64,000 nucleotides of DNA from Suilimivivens sp964402925 (GTDB taxonomy: Bacteria; Bacillota; Clostridia; Lachnospirales; Lachnospiraceae): the NCBI GenBank assembly GCA_964402925.1, contig CAYOED010000008.1:7870-71869 (forward strand), written 5' to 3'. Under the pieces are notes generated by a model, which saw only the letters and a list, made by a program, of their open reading frames with translations, did not search any database and was not told the DNA's origin. Of this stretch, positions 17,831 to 26,444 are shown piece after piece. Every line of letters starts with the position of its first letter. Position 1 is the first letter of the stretch. Both the position numbers and the translations under genes were made by a program.

Positions 17831-18229
17831 ATGAAAATTCAAAATAATGGATTCCTTTCAATTGAACAGTTACAGGATCAATACTTAAACCAGAATAAAA
17901 GCGCAGCAGCAAACAAGACCCCGGAAGGGAAATCGTTTCTGGATATTCTGGAAAGCAGCCGGGAAAAGGGTGCAGAGGAAGTTAAATTTTCCAAACATGC
18001 CGCAGGAAGACTGGCGGATCGGAACATTGAACTTACAAGCAGTCAGATGGAGCGCTTGCAGGAAGGTGCGCAAAAGGCGCAGATGAAGGGAATCAAAGAA
18101 TCGCTTGTCCTTGTGGATCAGCTGGCATTTATTGTAAATATTCCAAACAATACGGTAGTGACAGCGATGAATCAAAAGGATGCAGCAGAAAACATTTTTA
18201 CAAATATTGATGGAGCCGTAATTATTTAG
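17831..18229 (+). CDS. TIGR02530-like flagellar operon protein
   Basis: A 132-aa protein that regularly lies between flgD and flgE in Firmicute flagellar operons. The second half carries the family pattern: VKFSKHAAGRLADRNIELTS, MERLQEGAQKAQMKGIKESLVLVDQLAFIVNIPNNTVVTA (ends given). A flexible N-terminus suggests a secreted or chaperone-like protein, but the function is not established to my knowledge. ATG 17831 follows GGGAGGAGAGG. The family assignment rests on motif memory and context. Confidence 0.82.
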   Translation: MKIQNNGFLSIEQLQDQYLNQNKSAAANKTPEGKSFLDILESSREKGAEEVKFSKHAAGRLADRNIELTSSQMERLQEGAQKAQMKGIKESLVLVDQLAFIVNIPNNTVVTAMNQKDAAENIFTNIDGAVII

Positions 18230-18308
18230 CCGGACCCGATGGAGGCTAATCATTCCTGAATGGCAGATGGAATGAGACGGCATATAACCTTAAGGAGGTC
18301 ATTTCATT

Positions 18309-19721
18309 ATGATGAGATCATTATTCTCTGGTGTGGCAGGTCTTAAAACACACCAGACAAGGATGGATGTTATTGGTAATAACATCGCCAACGTAAACAC
18401 AACAGCGTACAAATCACAGTCTATGACATTCAGCGATCTGATGTATCAGACCACCCAGGCAGCTTCCGGTGCCAATGCAACTACGGGTGTGGGCGGTATA
18501 AACGCAAGACAGATTGGTCTTGGAGCTAAGACTGCTGCAATCAAAACAGCAATTTCCGGTCAGGGTTCTGCCCAGAGCACAAACGATCCTTTTGATATTA
18601 TGATCAGCGGAGATGCGTTTTTCGTTGTAAGCAACGGATCAGAGAATTTCTTTACAAGAGACGGCTCTTTTTACATTGACGGCAAGGGAAATCTTGCTAT
18701 GACCAGTACCGGTTATAATGTAATGGGATGGCAGGTGGATCCCGAAAATCCGGGAAATATTAAAAGAGGTGAAGTGTCAGCGCTGCGTATTATGACAGCA
18801 GAAAATATGTCATATCCGCCGGAAGCAACTACAAAGGCAACTGTCAGCGGTATTGTGGATAAGAATGATCCCGATGTTAACAGTACCAGCGGAAGAATGA
18901 TGGATTTGGAAATCTATGACAACCAGGGATATAAATATACTGTAAGGATGAGCGTGCACGCTACAGATGGTGAGACAGGGCAGTTTTATGTAAAGCTTGA
19001 TGATATCATTGATTCTGCTGGCAAGTCTGTTGCAAAAGATGAGAATGGTAATCTGAAAGATGGTTTTGATTTTGGCGATGCAACAAAAGGAAAAGACAAG
19101 GAAGATAATGAGGTGCCTAACAGCATTACTCTGAACTTCAGAGAAGGTAAGGGTACATTCCAAAATGTTGGAGAAGCTTCATTAGGAGATGTTGCTACCA
19201 TAGGAAAGAAGACAGCTACATTATCGCTTGGGGGGCTTACTAACTTCCCTGCCGAAATTGAATTGGATTTTTCCGCCACATACAACTATGATCACAATGG
19301 CACATCAACGATCAGCTCTATTGCAGGAGTGGGCATAGGCGAAGGTTCGGGACGTGCGCCTGGTGAGATGAGCGGTATCACTGTCTCGAAGGATGGAATG
19401 ATTTATGCCTCCTATGATAATGGTCAGAGAAGACTGCTTGGACAGATTTCCACAGCTTCTTTTGCTAATCCCTCGGGTCTTGCAAAGGAAGGCGATAACC
19501 TTTACTCAGCGACTACGAACTCAGGTGATTTTGACGGAATAGGAAAGGACATTACAGAAGGCGGCGGACGTATGGAATCGGGCGTTCTGGAAATGAGTAA
19601 CGTTGATCTCGCGGCAGAATTCACGGAGATGATCACGACTCAGAGAGGTTTCCAGGCAAACAGCCGTATTATTACGGTTTCTGATACACTGCTTGAGGAA
19701 CTGACCAATCTGAAGAGATAA
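18309..19721 (+). CDS. flgE: Flagellar hook protein FlgE
   Basis: FlgE builds the universal-joint hook. The 470-aa protein has the axial N-terminal motif (MMRSLFSGVAGLKTHQTRMDVIGNNIANVNTTAYKSQ, named by its ends), central variable domains and the C-terminal helix ending VDLAAEFTEMITTQRGFQANSRIITVSD. ATG 18309 has a strong TAAGGAGG; the second ATG (18312) is an alternative. A 147-bp gap with two hairpins follows, the largest internal break in this part of the operon. Confidence 0.96.
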   Translation: MMRSLFSGVAGLKTHQTRMDVIGNNIANVNTTAYKSQSMTFSDLMYQTTQAASGANATTGVGGINARQIGLGAKTAAIKTAISGQGSAQSTNDPFDIMISGDAFFVVSNGSENFFTRDGSFYIDGKGNLAMTSTGYNVMGWQVDPENPGNIKRGEVSALRIMTAENMSYPPEATTKATVSGIVDKNDPDVNSTSGRMMDLEIYDNQGYKYTVRMSVHATDGETGQFYVKLDDIIDSAGKSVAKDENGNLKDGFDFGDATKGKDKEDNEVPNSITLNFREGKGTFQNVGEASLGDVATIGKKTATLSLGGLTNFPAEIELDFSATYNYDHNGTSTISSIAGVGIGEGSGRAPGEMSGITVSKDGMIYASYDNGQRRLLGQISTASFANPSGLAKEGDNLYSATTNSGDFDGIGKDITEGGGRMESGVLEMSNVDLAAEFTEMITTQRGFQANSRIITVSDTLLEELTNLKR

Positions 19722-19732
19722 TGGATGAAGGT

Positions 19733-19751
19733 CTGTGTAAGAGATACACAG
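19733..19751 (+). terminator. Small hairpin downstream of flgE
   Basis: CTGTGTA (19733-19739) pairs perfectly with TACACAG (19745-19751) around AGAGA. No T-run follows, so it looks like an RNA stability or processing element more than a terminator. It is listed because it precedes a stronger hairpin in the same gap. Confidence 0.4.
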
Positions 19752-19785
19752 CATAAGAAATGTAGGCAGAAGCGATGCATAAGGC

Positions 19786-19816
19786 AAAGGGGACCAGGCT
19801 TTCACTGGTTCCCTTT
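19786..19816 (+). terminator. Strong hairpin between flgE and flbD
   Basis: A 12-bp stem (19786-19797 with 19805-19816, one G-T wobble) with a 7-nt loop. The 5' arm begins AAA and the 3' arm ends CCCTTT, but the T-run is only three bases and GC-rich sequence follows. It could act as a partial terminator (attenuator) or an mRNA 3'-end stabiliser within the operon. Confidence 0.55.
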
Positions 19817-19868
19817 AGCGTGCCGCGACTGGAAAAAATTACAGTGGCGGTGAGAGGAGTAACGTGGT

Positions 19869-20054
19869 ATGATAGAGGTAACGAAAATTAACGGGACCAA
19901 GGTTTTAGTGAATCCCGATCTGATAGAACTGGTGGAGGAAACACCGGACACAGTAATTGCATTTACAACAGGAAGAAAAATAATTGTAAAAGAAAGTAGA
20001 CAAGAAGTGAAAAATCTTGTAAAATCGTATAGAAAGGATATTTTTGCGAATTAA
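19869..20054 (+). CDS. flbD: Flagellar protein FlbD/SwrD
   Basis: A 61-aa protein of the FlbD family, called SwrD in Bacillus, where it raises motor torque. The sequence MIEVTKINGTKVLVNPDLIELVE begins a compact beta fold, followed by TPDTVIAFTTGRKIIVKES. It sits immediately before motA/motB, as in other Firmicutes, which fits a link to the stator. ATG 19869; the preceding GGTGAGAGGAG is the ribosome binding site. Confidence 0.92.
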   Translation: MIEVTKINGTKVLVNPDLIELVEETPDTVIAFTTGRKIIVKESRQEVKNLVKSYRKDIFAN

Positions 20055-20074
20055 CGCAAAAAAGGTGAGTGGTT

Positions 20075-20866
20075 GTGGATTTAGCGTCAATTATTGGATT
20101 AGTGCTTTGCATGGCTATGTGTATATACGGTATTATTGATAATGCGGGTATCGAAAATTTCGGTCGTTACCTGGATTTCCCATCCGCCGTCATTACATTT
20201 GGTGGAGCATTCTTTGCAGTTATGTTATCAAAAAGCCTTTCTGACTATATAGGCGGTCTTAAAAGCTTTCTCTTGATTTTCAAGGCACCGACTGCAGACG
20301 TGAAAGCAATGATACAGAAGATTATAGATTTGTCTAATATTGCCAGAAAAGAAGGACTTCTTTCCCTGGAGGAAGCGGCAAGCGATTTGGACGACGAGTT
20401 TATGAAGAAGGGAATTCTTCTTATCGTTGACGGTACAGATCCGGAACTTGTCCGCGGAATTATGGAAACAGAGCTGATCAGTACGGAAGACAGACATAAG
20501 ACCAAGATAGGGTTCTGGGATGATTTGGGAGCGATGGGACCTGCTTGGGGTATGATTGGTACCCTGATAGGTCTTGTTAACATGCTTTATGAAATGGATG
20601 ATCCTTCCAGTATCGGACCTTCCATGGCAGTAGCACTTATTACAACACTTTATGGCTCATTGCTTGCAAACTGGATCTGCGGACCGGTTTCAGGAAAGCT
20701 GAAGTCGAACAATGCAAATGAAATCATGATTAAAGAGATTATGATTGAGGGTCTTCTCTCCATACAGGCAGGAGAAAACCCCAGAGTCATAGAAGAAAAA
20801 CTGAAGTCGTTCTTATCACCGGGCGACCGCCTGACTCAGGATGACGGAGGTGAGGAGAATGGCTAA
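20075..20866 (+). CDS. motA: Flagellar motor stator protein MotA
   Basis: MotA is the proton-channel stator subunit that pushes on FliG. The 263-aa protein has four hydrophobic segments (about 4-22, 32-50, 155-175, 185-205). The cytoplasmic loop between helices 2 and 3 carries MMKKGILLIVDGTDPELVRGIM-like sequence, and GLVNMLYEMDDPSSIGPSMAVALITTLYGS marks the channel helices (named by its ends). I chose GTG 20075 over GTG 20069, because the AAGGTGAG ribosome binding site overlaps the latter. Its end overlaps motB by 8 bp. Confidence 0.95.
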   Translation: MDLASIIGLVLCMAMCIYGIIDNAGIENFGRYLDFPSAVITFGGAFFAVMLSKSLSDYIGGLKSFLLIFKAPTADVKAMIQKIIDLSNIARKEGLLSLEEAASDLDDEFMKKGILLIVDGTDPELVRGIMETELISTEDRHKTKIGFWDDLGAMGPAWGMIGTLIGLVNMLYEMDDPSSIGPSMAVALITTLYGSLLANWICGPVSGKLKSNNANEIMIKEIMIEGLLSIQAGENPRVIEEKLKSFLSPGDRLTQDDGGEENG

Positions 20867-21665
20867 AAGGAAACCGGATGAGCCACCCCAGGGCGCCCCG
20901 GCTTGGCAATCGACCTTTGCAGATTTGATGAATCTTCTCCTTTGCTTCTTCGTTATGCTGTTTTCTATGTCGACAATAGATGCCCAGAAATTTGAGTTGA
21001 TAGCAGCTTCTTTTAATCAGACATTCAGTATTTTTGAAGCAGGAGCGTCAGCGATTGGAGAAGGTATCTTGATCAGCATGGGAGTGAGCCAGTTAAATGA
21101 GCTGGATGACTATATCAACAGCACAGGAAGAGATGCAGAGGGTGATACGATTCCGGAGAATTTGGAATCTGCGGCAGAAATGATGGAAGAGGCGAAACTG
21201 GAGCAATCCGAAGAACTGGCAAGTGAGATAGAAGAAGCCTTAGAGGAGAAGAATCTGGATAAGGAAGTAGATATTGAATTTACTGCGCAATATGTACAGC
21301 TTACATTGAATGGCGCATTGCTATTTGATTCCGGAAGTGTGGAGATTAAAGCGGAAGCACTTCCATTGATGAATCAATTGGGGATCATTCTCCAGAGATT
21401 TGGTGAAGGAACCATAGAGATTGAGGGGCATACAGATAATGTTCCTATGTCAGGAAGCAAATATGCGAACAATGACGAGTTGAGTAGTGGAAGGGCCTTG
21501 TCAGTTTTTTATTACCTTGAGGATAATACCTCCCTGGATATGAGTAAAGTCAAACATTCCGGAAGAGGAGAATATATCCCTATAGCAGATAATTCAACAG
21601 AAGAAGGAAGGGCTAAAAACAGGAGAGTAGAGATAAAAATATATAATTCACTAAGTTCGTATTAA
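20859..21665 (+). CDS. motB: Flagellar motor stator protein MotB
   Basis: MotB anchors the stator to peptidoglycan and carries the ion-binding aspartate. The 268-aa protein has one transmembrane helix with the expected FADLMNLLLCFFVMLFSMS, containing the essential Asp (residue 24). A glutamate-rich linker (about 90-135) precedes an OmpA-like domain with IEIEGHTDNVPM near 190 and GRAKNRRVEIKI near the end. I chose ATG 20859 because GGAGGTGAGG precedes it; the earlier ATG 20841 is inside motA and lacks a binding site. Confidence 0.96.
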   Translation: MAKRKPDEPPQGAPAWQSTFADLMNLLLCFFVMLFSMSTIDAQKFELIAASFNQTFSIFEAGASAIGEGILISMGVSQLNELDDYINSTGRDAEGDTIPENLESAAEMMEEAKLEQSEELASEIEEALEEKNLDKEVDIEFTAQYVQLTLNGALLFDSGSVEIKAEALPLMNQLGIILQRFGEGTIEIEGHTDNVPMSGSKYANNDELSSGRALSVFYYLEDNTSLDMSKVKHSGRGEYIPIADNSTEEGRAKNRRVEIKIYNSLSSY

Positions 21666-21690
21666 GAAATAAAGAAAGGTTGTATTTATC

Positions 21691-22224
21691 ATGAAGAAAA
21701 ACTTGATTTCGGTCATCATACTGGCGCTTATGATTGTGAATATTGTTCTGACTGCTATTATGATGATCAGCGTACTTGGAACGAACAAAAAGACGGCAGA
21801 TCTGGTGACAGATATTGCATCTGCAATCAGCTTGGATCTGGGGGAAGGGAAAGAAGGCGAAGAAATTGAAATGGTTTCTATGGCAGATACAGAAACCTAC
21901 ACGATTTCCGAAATGAGGATTCTCTTGAAAAGAGATGATACTCCAGATGAAGACGGCAATGTAGATAATAAGGATCATTATGCATTGATTTCCGTAGCGC
22001 TATCCATGAATACCAAAAATAAAGATTATAAGACCTATTCAGATTTATCTACAAGGGAGGATCTGATCAAGGGTCTGATCAATGAAGTGGTAAGCCAATA
22101 TACAATGGATAAGGCGAAGGATCATGCCCAGCAGATGGAGCAGGAGATTTTACAGAAGATTCAGGAACGTTTTGAATCGGATTTTATTTATGATGTAACG
22201 CTGATCAGCCCTCTCTACTCGTAG
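21691..22224 (+). CDS. fliL: Flagellar basal body-associated protein FliL
   Basis: FliL is a single-pass membrane protein that rings the stator and supports motor output. The 177-aa protein has a transmembrane helix at residues 5-28 (LISVIILALMIVNIVLTAIM) and an extracytoplasmic stomatin-like domain with YALISVALSMNTKNKDY. C-terminal residues (FIYDVTLISPLYS) resemble the family end. Position between motB and fliM supports the call even though sequence identity in FliL is low. Confidence 0.88.
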   Translation: MKKNLISVIILALMIVNIVLTAIMMISVLGTNKKTADLVTDIASAISLDLGEGKEGEEIEMVSMADTETYTISEMRILLKRDDTPDEDGNVDNKDHYALISVALSMNTKNKDYKTYSDLSTREDLIKGLINEVVSQYTMDKAKDHAQQMEQEILQKIQERFESDFIYDVTLISPLYS

Positions 22225-22286
22225 ATGCCGTATATGGCAGATGTGTTGACTGATTATTACGGCTGAAATGAAGGAGGTGAAAACTC

Positions 22287-23267
22287 GTGGGTGAGGTATT
22301 ATCTCAAAGTGAGATAGACAATTTGCTGGCGGCGTTAAGCAGCGGTGAATTGGATGTTGATCAGATGCAGGAGCCGGGAGAAAAGCAGGTAAAAGATTAT
22401 GATTTTAAGAGACCTGCGAAGTTTTCCAAGGAGCATCTAAGAACCCTTGAAATTATTTATGAACATTACGGAAGGTTGATTTCAACCAATCTGCCGGTTT
22501 ATTTGAGAAAAAATATTCAGGTGACGGTAGCAAGTTCGGAGACAGTTACCTTTTCAGAATTTACAAATGCACTTTCGAATCCGGTTATACTTGGTATTGT
22601 AGATTTTAAGCCTTTGAACGGCAATGTCATTATGGAATTGTCGCCTAATCTCGGATTTGCAATGATTGACCGAATGTTGGGCGGACAAGGAATGCCGCTT
22701 GAAAAAAATAGAGATTTTTCAGAAATTGAAATGACTATTTTGCAGAGGCTGCTGGTAATCTGTATGCAACTGATGCGGGAACCATGGAGAAATGTGATTG
22801 ATATCAATCCAATGATGGAAAGGATTGAAACCAATGCTCAGTTTGCACAGGTGATTGCGCCTAGTGATATGATTGCAATCGTATCCATGAGTGTTAAGAT
22901 TGGTGATATAGAAGGGCTTATGAATATCTGTCTTCCATACTTTACGTTGGAAGATGTGATGGATAAGCTGAACACCAAATATTGGTTCTCGACAATGCAA
23001 AAAGATGATACAGTAGATTATGAAGAACACATAGAATCACTCATTAAGAGAATAGATGTACCGGTGAAGGCAGTCCTTGGAAAGAGCCAGGTAGCAGTTA
23101 ATGATTTCCTGAACCTGCAGGTGGGAGATATCATTAGACTTGATACCAGAGTGGATTCAGAGATGAATGTTTATGTAGGCAATATTAAGAAGTTCACTGC
23201 ACTTCCGGGCTCTAGCAAAGATAATTATGCTGTCCGGGTGACATCAATAATCAGAGAGGGGGAGTAA
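22287..23267 (+). CDS. fliM: Flagellar motor switch protein FliM
   Basis: FliM is the C-ring protein that binds phospho-CheY and relays the signal to FliG. The 326-aa product begins GEVLSQSEIDNLLAAL, the CheY-binding motif. It continues with the CheC-like middle domain (YDFKRPAKFSKEHLRTLEIIYE) and ends with a SpoA/FliN-like domain (LNLQVGDIIRLD). The start is GTG 22287 behind GAAGGAGGTGA. The next gene follows after 3 bp. Confidence 0.96.
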   Translation: MGEVLSQSEIDNLLAALSSGELDVDQMQEPGEKQVKDYDFKRPAKFSKEHLRTLEIIYEHYGRLISTNLPVYLRKNIQVTVASSETVTFSEFTNALSNPVILGIVDFKPLNGNVIMELSPNLGFAMIDRMLGGQGMPLEKNRDFSEIEMTILQRLLVICMQLMREPWRNVIDINPMMERIETNAQFAQVIAPSDMIAIVSMSVKIGDIEGLMNICLPYFTLEDVMDKLNTKYWFSTMQKDDTVDYEEHIESLIKRIDVPVKAVLGKSQVAVNDFLNLQVGDIIRLDTRVDSEMNVYVGNIKKFTALPGSSKDNYAVRVTSIIREGE

Positions 23268-23270
23268 GAA

Positions 23271-24497
23271 ATGGACGGAATGCTGTCACAAGATGAAATA
23301 AATGCGCTGCTTACCGGCATGGACCTGTCCGGTGATACACAGGAATCGGAAGATGCGTCAAATGCGGTACCGATAGATGAGAGTCTGCTTACACCAGATG
23401 AAAGAGATGCAATAGGAGAAATTGCCAATATCAGTATGGGGTCTTCAGCGACCACTTTGTATTCGCTGGTAAACAGGAAGGTTAATATTACAACGCCTGT
23501 TGTGCAGATTTCTAACTGGGATATGGTGGTAGACGCTTACGAACGTCCATGTGTCTTTATTCAGATTAAATATACGGCAGGGCTTGACGGCTCGAATACC
23601 ATGATTTTAAAAGAGCAGGATGTTAAAGTCATAACGGATTTGATGATGGGAGGCGATGGCAGCAATACAGATGGAGAACTTGGAGAACTTCATCTAAGTG
23701 CGATCTCAGAGGCAATGAACCAGATGATGGGTTCTGCGGCAACATCGATGTCTACCATGCTTGGCAAAATGATAGATATCAGCCCCCCAGAGGCAAGTCT
23801 GGTAGATTTAAATGATTTTAAGAAAGGCGGGGAAATTGCTTCCTTTCTTGAAGGTAATTTTGTTAAAATTGCTTTCCGTATGCAGATAGATGATTTGGTA
23901 GACAGCACGATTATGCAGCTATACCCGATTGAATTTGCAAAAGGACTTTATGAAAGTTTCATTTTAAATCAGCCAGCCCCAGAGCCTGCATCGGCACCAG
24001 CTCCAGAGCCGAGCGCGCCGCCGGTAATGGAAATGCCAGCAGGACAGCCTGATATGAGCCAGATGAATATGGGCATGCAGGGAATGCCGATGCAGGGGAT
24101 GCCAATGAGTGCAATGCCGATGCAGGGGATGCCAATGAATGCAATGCCGATGCAGGGAATGCCAATGATGGGAATGCCTGCAATGAATATGGGGATGCCC
24201 CAGATGAATATACAGCCGGCTCAGTTCCAGAGTTTTAATAGTAATGGAGGAACTGCTCCGGGGCAGGAGAATATAGGGCTCATCCGGGATGTTCCGCTGG
24301 AAGTTACGGTTGAGCTTGGCAGAACCAAAAAATCCATAGCTGAAATATTGGACTTCGCACCAGGTACTATCATAGAACTTGATAAGATTGCTGGTGAACC
24401 TATAGATGTACTGGTAAATGGTAAATTTGTAGCCAAAGGCGAGGTTGTAGTAATTGAAGAAAGTTTTGGCATCCGTGTAACCGAAATAATAAAGTAA
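23271..24497 (+). CDS. fliY: Flagellar motor switch phosphatase FliY (FliN-type)
   Basis: FliY replaces FliN in Firmicutes and dephosphorylates CheY-P at the switch. The 408-aa protein has an N-terminal CheY-binding-like peptide (MLSQDEINALLTGM), a CheC-type domain with two apparently intact active sites (D46-E50-N53-P76 and S143-E147-N150-P173), a Pro/Ala then Met-rich linker (235-325) and a C-terminal SpoA/FliN domain (VPLEVTVELGRTKKSIAEIL). The linker holds 22 methionines in 51 residues, encoded by 30-bp DNA repeats. It follows fliM by 3 bp. Confidence 0.95.
   Translation: MDGMLSQDEINALLTGMDLSGDTQESEDASNAVPIDESLLTPDERDAIGEIANISMGSSATTLYSLVNRKVNITTPVVQISNWDMVVDAYERPCVFIQIKYTAGLDGSNTMILKEQDVKVITDLMMGGDGSNTDGELGELHLSAISEAMNQMMGSAATSMSTMLGKMIDISPPEASLVDLNDFKKGGEIASFLEGNFVKIAFRMQIDDLVDSTIMQLYPIEFAKGLYESFILNQPAPEPASAPAPEPSAPPVMEMPAGQPDMSQMNMGMQGMPMQGMPMSAMPMQGMPMNAMPMQGMPMMGMPAMNMGMPQMNIQPAQFQSFNSNGGTAPGQENIGLIRDVPLEVTVELGRTKKSIAEILDFAPGTIIELDKIAGEPIDVLVNGKFVAKGEVVVIEESFGIRVTEIIK
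24081..24170 (+). repeat. Three 30-bp tandem repeats within fliY
   Basis: Three consecutive 30-bp units (24081-24110, 24111-24140, 24141-24170) differ at only a few bases and encode AMPMQGMPMN-like decapeptides. Shorter degenerate ATG-rich copies flank them. An in-frame repeat of this kind can gain or lose units by slippage without disrupting the gene. Confidence 0.85.
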
Positions 24498-24515
24498 AAG
24501 GTAGGAGAGAAAAAT

Positions 24516-24878
24516 ATGGCTAAAAATGTATTAGTAGTTGATGATGCAGCTTTCATGCGTATGATGATTAAGGACATTCTGACAAAGAATGGCTATAATG
24601 TAGTAGGCGAAGCTGAAAATGGCGCAAAGGCTTTTGAAAAGTATAATGAATTAAAGCCGGATCTTGTACTCATGGATATCACCATGCCGGAAGTTGACGG
24701 AATTGCTGCACTTAAGAAGATTAAGGGGGCAGATCCTAATGCTATGATTATTATGTGTTCTGCAATGGGACAGCAGGCTATGGTTATCGAAGCCATTCAG
24801 GGCGGGGCAAAGGACTTTATCGTAAAACCTTTCCAGCCTGAACGTGTATTGGAAGCGGTGAAGAAGGTAGTCGGTTAA
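24516..24878 (+). CDS. cheY: Chemotaxis response regulator CheY
   Basis: A stand-alone receiver domain of 120 aa that binds FliM when phosphorylated by CheA. Conserved positions are visible: acidic DD near residue 9-10 (VVDDAAFMR), the phospho-acceptor Asp in LVLMDITMP (about residue 54), the Ser/Thr switch in IMCSAMG and the Lys in FIVKPFQ (about 104). Location between fliY and fliO is normal for this operon type. No output domain is fused. Confidence 0.96.
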   Translation: MAKNVLVVDDAAFMRMMIKDILTKNGYNVVGEAENGAKAFEKYNELKPDLVLMDITMPEVDGIAALKKIKGADPNAMIIMCSAMGQQAMVIEAIQGGAKDFIVKPFQPERVLEAVKKVVG

Positions 24879-24879
24879 T

Positions 24880-25248
24880 ATGCTCCTTTCAGTTACTACA
24901 AGAATGGACAGTTATCTTCAGTTTATGACGGTGCTTATTCTTTTTGTTTTTGTGCTTGCCGCCACTTACTTGGTTACAAGGTGGATCGCCCGGTACCAGA
25001 AGGGTAAGGCAGGTACTGGCAATTTGGAAATTATGGAAGCCTGCAGAGTTGGCAATAATAAATATATTCAGATAATAAGAGCAGGAAAGAAATACCTTGT
25101 GGTTGCCATCGGAAAGGATGAGATTCATATGCTTTCAGAACTTTCCGAGGAAGAGATTGACCTTCAAGAGAACGGGCAGGAACAGACACTTGACTTTGCC
25201 AGTGTCTTTGACAGGGTGAAAAAAATGAAGGAAAAAGATAAGGACTAA
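24880..25248 (+). CDS. fliO: Flagellar biosynthetic protein FliO/FliZ
   Basis: FliO is a small membrane protein that helps FliP assemble into the export gate. The 122-aa product has one transmembrane helix (about 13-34) and a cytoplasmic region with RVGNNKYIQIIRAGKKYLVVAIGKDEIHML, the family beta-rich pattern (named by its ends). It begins 1 bp after the cheY stop, with AAGAAGGTAG as likely ribosome binding site, and a later in-frame ATG at 24904 is possible. Confidence 0.88.
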   Translation: MLLSVTTRMDSYLQFMTVLILFVFVLAATYLVTRWIARYQKGKAGTGNLEIMEACRVGNNKYIQIIRAGKKYLVVAIGKDEIHMLSELSEEEIDLQENGQEQTLDFASVFDRVKKMKEKDKD

Positions 25249-25264
25249 GGGAAAAGGCAATCAT

Positions 25265-26134
25265 ATGAAAAAGAATTTTGCCGTAAAAGAAATAATAAAG
25301 ATAATATGCCTGCTGATGACGGTAGGCATATTGTGTATTATTCCCCGGACAAATGTGAGTGCGAGCGGAGTAGATTCTGCTATTACGGGGGAAACTGAAC
25401 AGAGAACCAATATTAATGAACCTGGAAGCGCAGATTCCAGGGAAGAATTGTCTGAACTTAATATTGCAAATAATCTGACAATTACCCAAACCGGCGGTAA
25501 TGGTCAGGTAAATGGAACATTACGGATACTGCTCACGTTAACATTGATTGGACTTGCACCAATACTGCTGATCATGTTAACCTCTTTCACTAGAACCATT
25601 ATTGTTCTTCATTTTACACGAGCAGCTTTAAATACCCAAACGGCACCGCCTAATCAGGTACTGGTTGGGTTAGCTTTGTTTCTGACTTATTTCATTATGC
25701 AGCCGACGCTTGCAAAGATTTATAATGAGGCGGTTGTTCCCTTTGAGGCGGGAACCATTACTCAGGAAGAATTTTTTGAAGCGGGAATACAGCCTCTTCG
25801 TGATTTTATGTATACACAGACGCAGACAAATGACGTAAGAGTGTTTTTGGAGATTTCAGGGGAGGAATGGAATGGAAACTTAGATGACATTCCGCTTGCT
25901 GTGCTTGTTCCCAGTTTTATTCTTGGAGAATTGCGGGAGGCATTTATCATCGGATTTATTATATATATTCCGTTTATTGTGATTGATATGGTAGTAGCGT
26001 CAACTCTCATGAGTATGGGTATGATGATGCTGCCTCCGACCACGATTTCTATGCCCTTTAAGATCTTACTGTTTGTGCTTGCTGATGGATGGAATCTGAT
26101 TATTATAAACCTAGTGGAAACTTTTTATAAGTAG
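25265..26134 (+). CDS. fliP: Flagellar type III export gate protein FliP
   Basis: FliP forms the core of the export pore with FliQ and FliR. The 289-aa protein has a cleavable-looking signal peptide (hydrophobic 10-27, then NVSASG) and a short polar stretch. Four transmembrane segments follow, with family motifs LMLTSFTRTIIVLHFTR near 105, MQPTLAKIYNEAV and MGMMMLPPTTISMPFKI. The length is a little above average because of the N-terminus. Confidence 0.96.
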   Translation: MKKNFAVKEIIKIICLLMTVGILCIIPRTNVSASGVDSAITGETEQRTNINEPGSADSREELSELNIANNLTITQTGGNGQVNGTLRILLTLTLIGLAPILLIMLTSFTRTIIVLHFTRAALNTQTAPPNQVLVGLALFLTYFIMQPTLAKIYNEAVVPFEAGTITQEEFFEAGIQPLRDFMYTQTQTNDVRVFLEISGEEWNGNLDDIPLAVLVPSFILGELREAFIIGFIIYIPFIVIDMVVASTLMSMGMMMLPPTTISMPFKILLFVLADGWNLIIINLVETFYK

Positions 26135-26168
26135 TTTAAGGTAAAACGGATTGGAAGGATGAAAAGAT

Positions 26169-26438
26169 ATGACAGTTGATGAGGTTACAGCTATTGCCAG
26201 TTCGGCTTTGTTCATGGTTATAAAGGTAGCGGCGCCGGTACTTATGGTATCGCTGATCGTAGGTCTGATCATCAGTATTTTTCAGACGGTTACTTCTATT
26301 CAGGAGCAGACGCTTACCTTTGTACCGAAGATTCTAGCAGTGTTTCTCGCGTTGATTGTAATTGGTAACTGGATGCTGACGGAAATGTCGGGATTCATGG
26401 TAAGTCTGTGGTCTGATTTTAGTCTTTATGTCAGGTAG
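26169..26438 (+). CDS. fliQ: Flagellar export gate protein FliQ
   Basis: FliQ is an 89-aa two-helix membrane protein of the export gate. It contains APVLMVSLIVGLIISIFQ, then TSIQEQTLTFVPKILAV, a near-invariant family motif. ATG 26169 lies 34 bp after fliP with a GGAAGGATG ribosome binding site. Confidence 0.95.
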   Translation: MTVDEVTAIASSALFMVIKVAAPVLMVSLIVGLIISIFQTVTSIQEQTLTFVPKILAVFLALIVIGNWMLTEMSGFMVSLWSDFSLYVR

Positions 26439-26444
26439 CGGATT

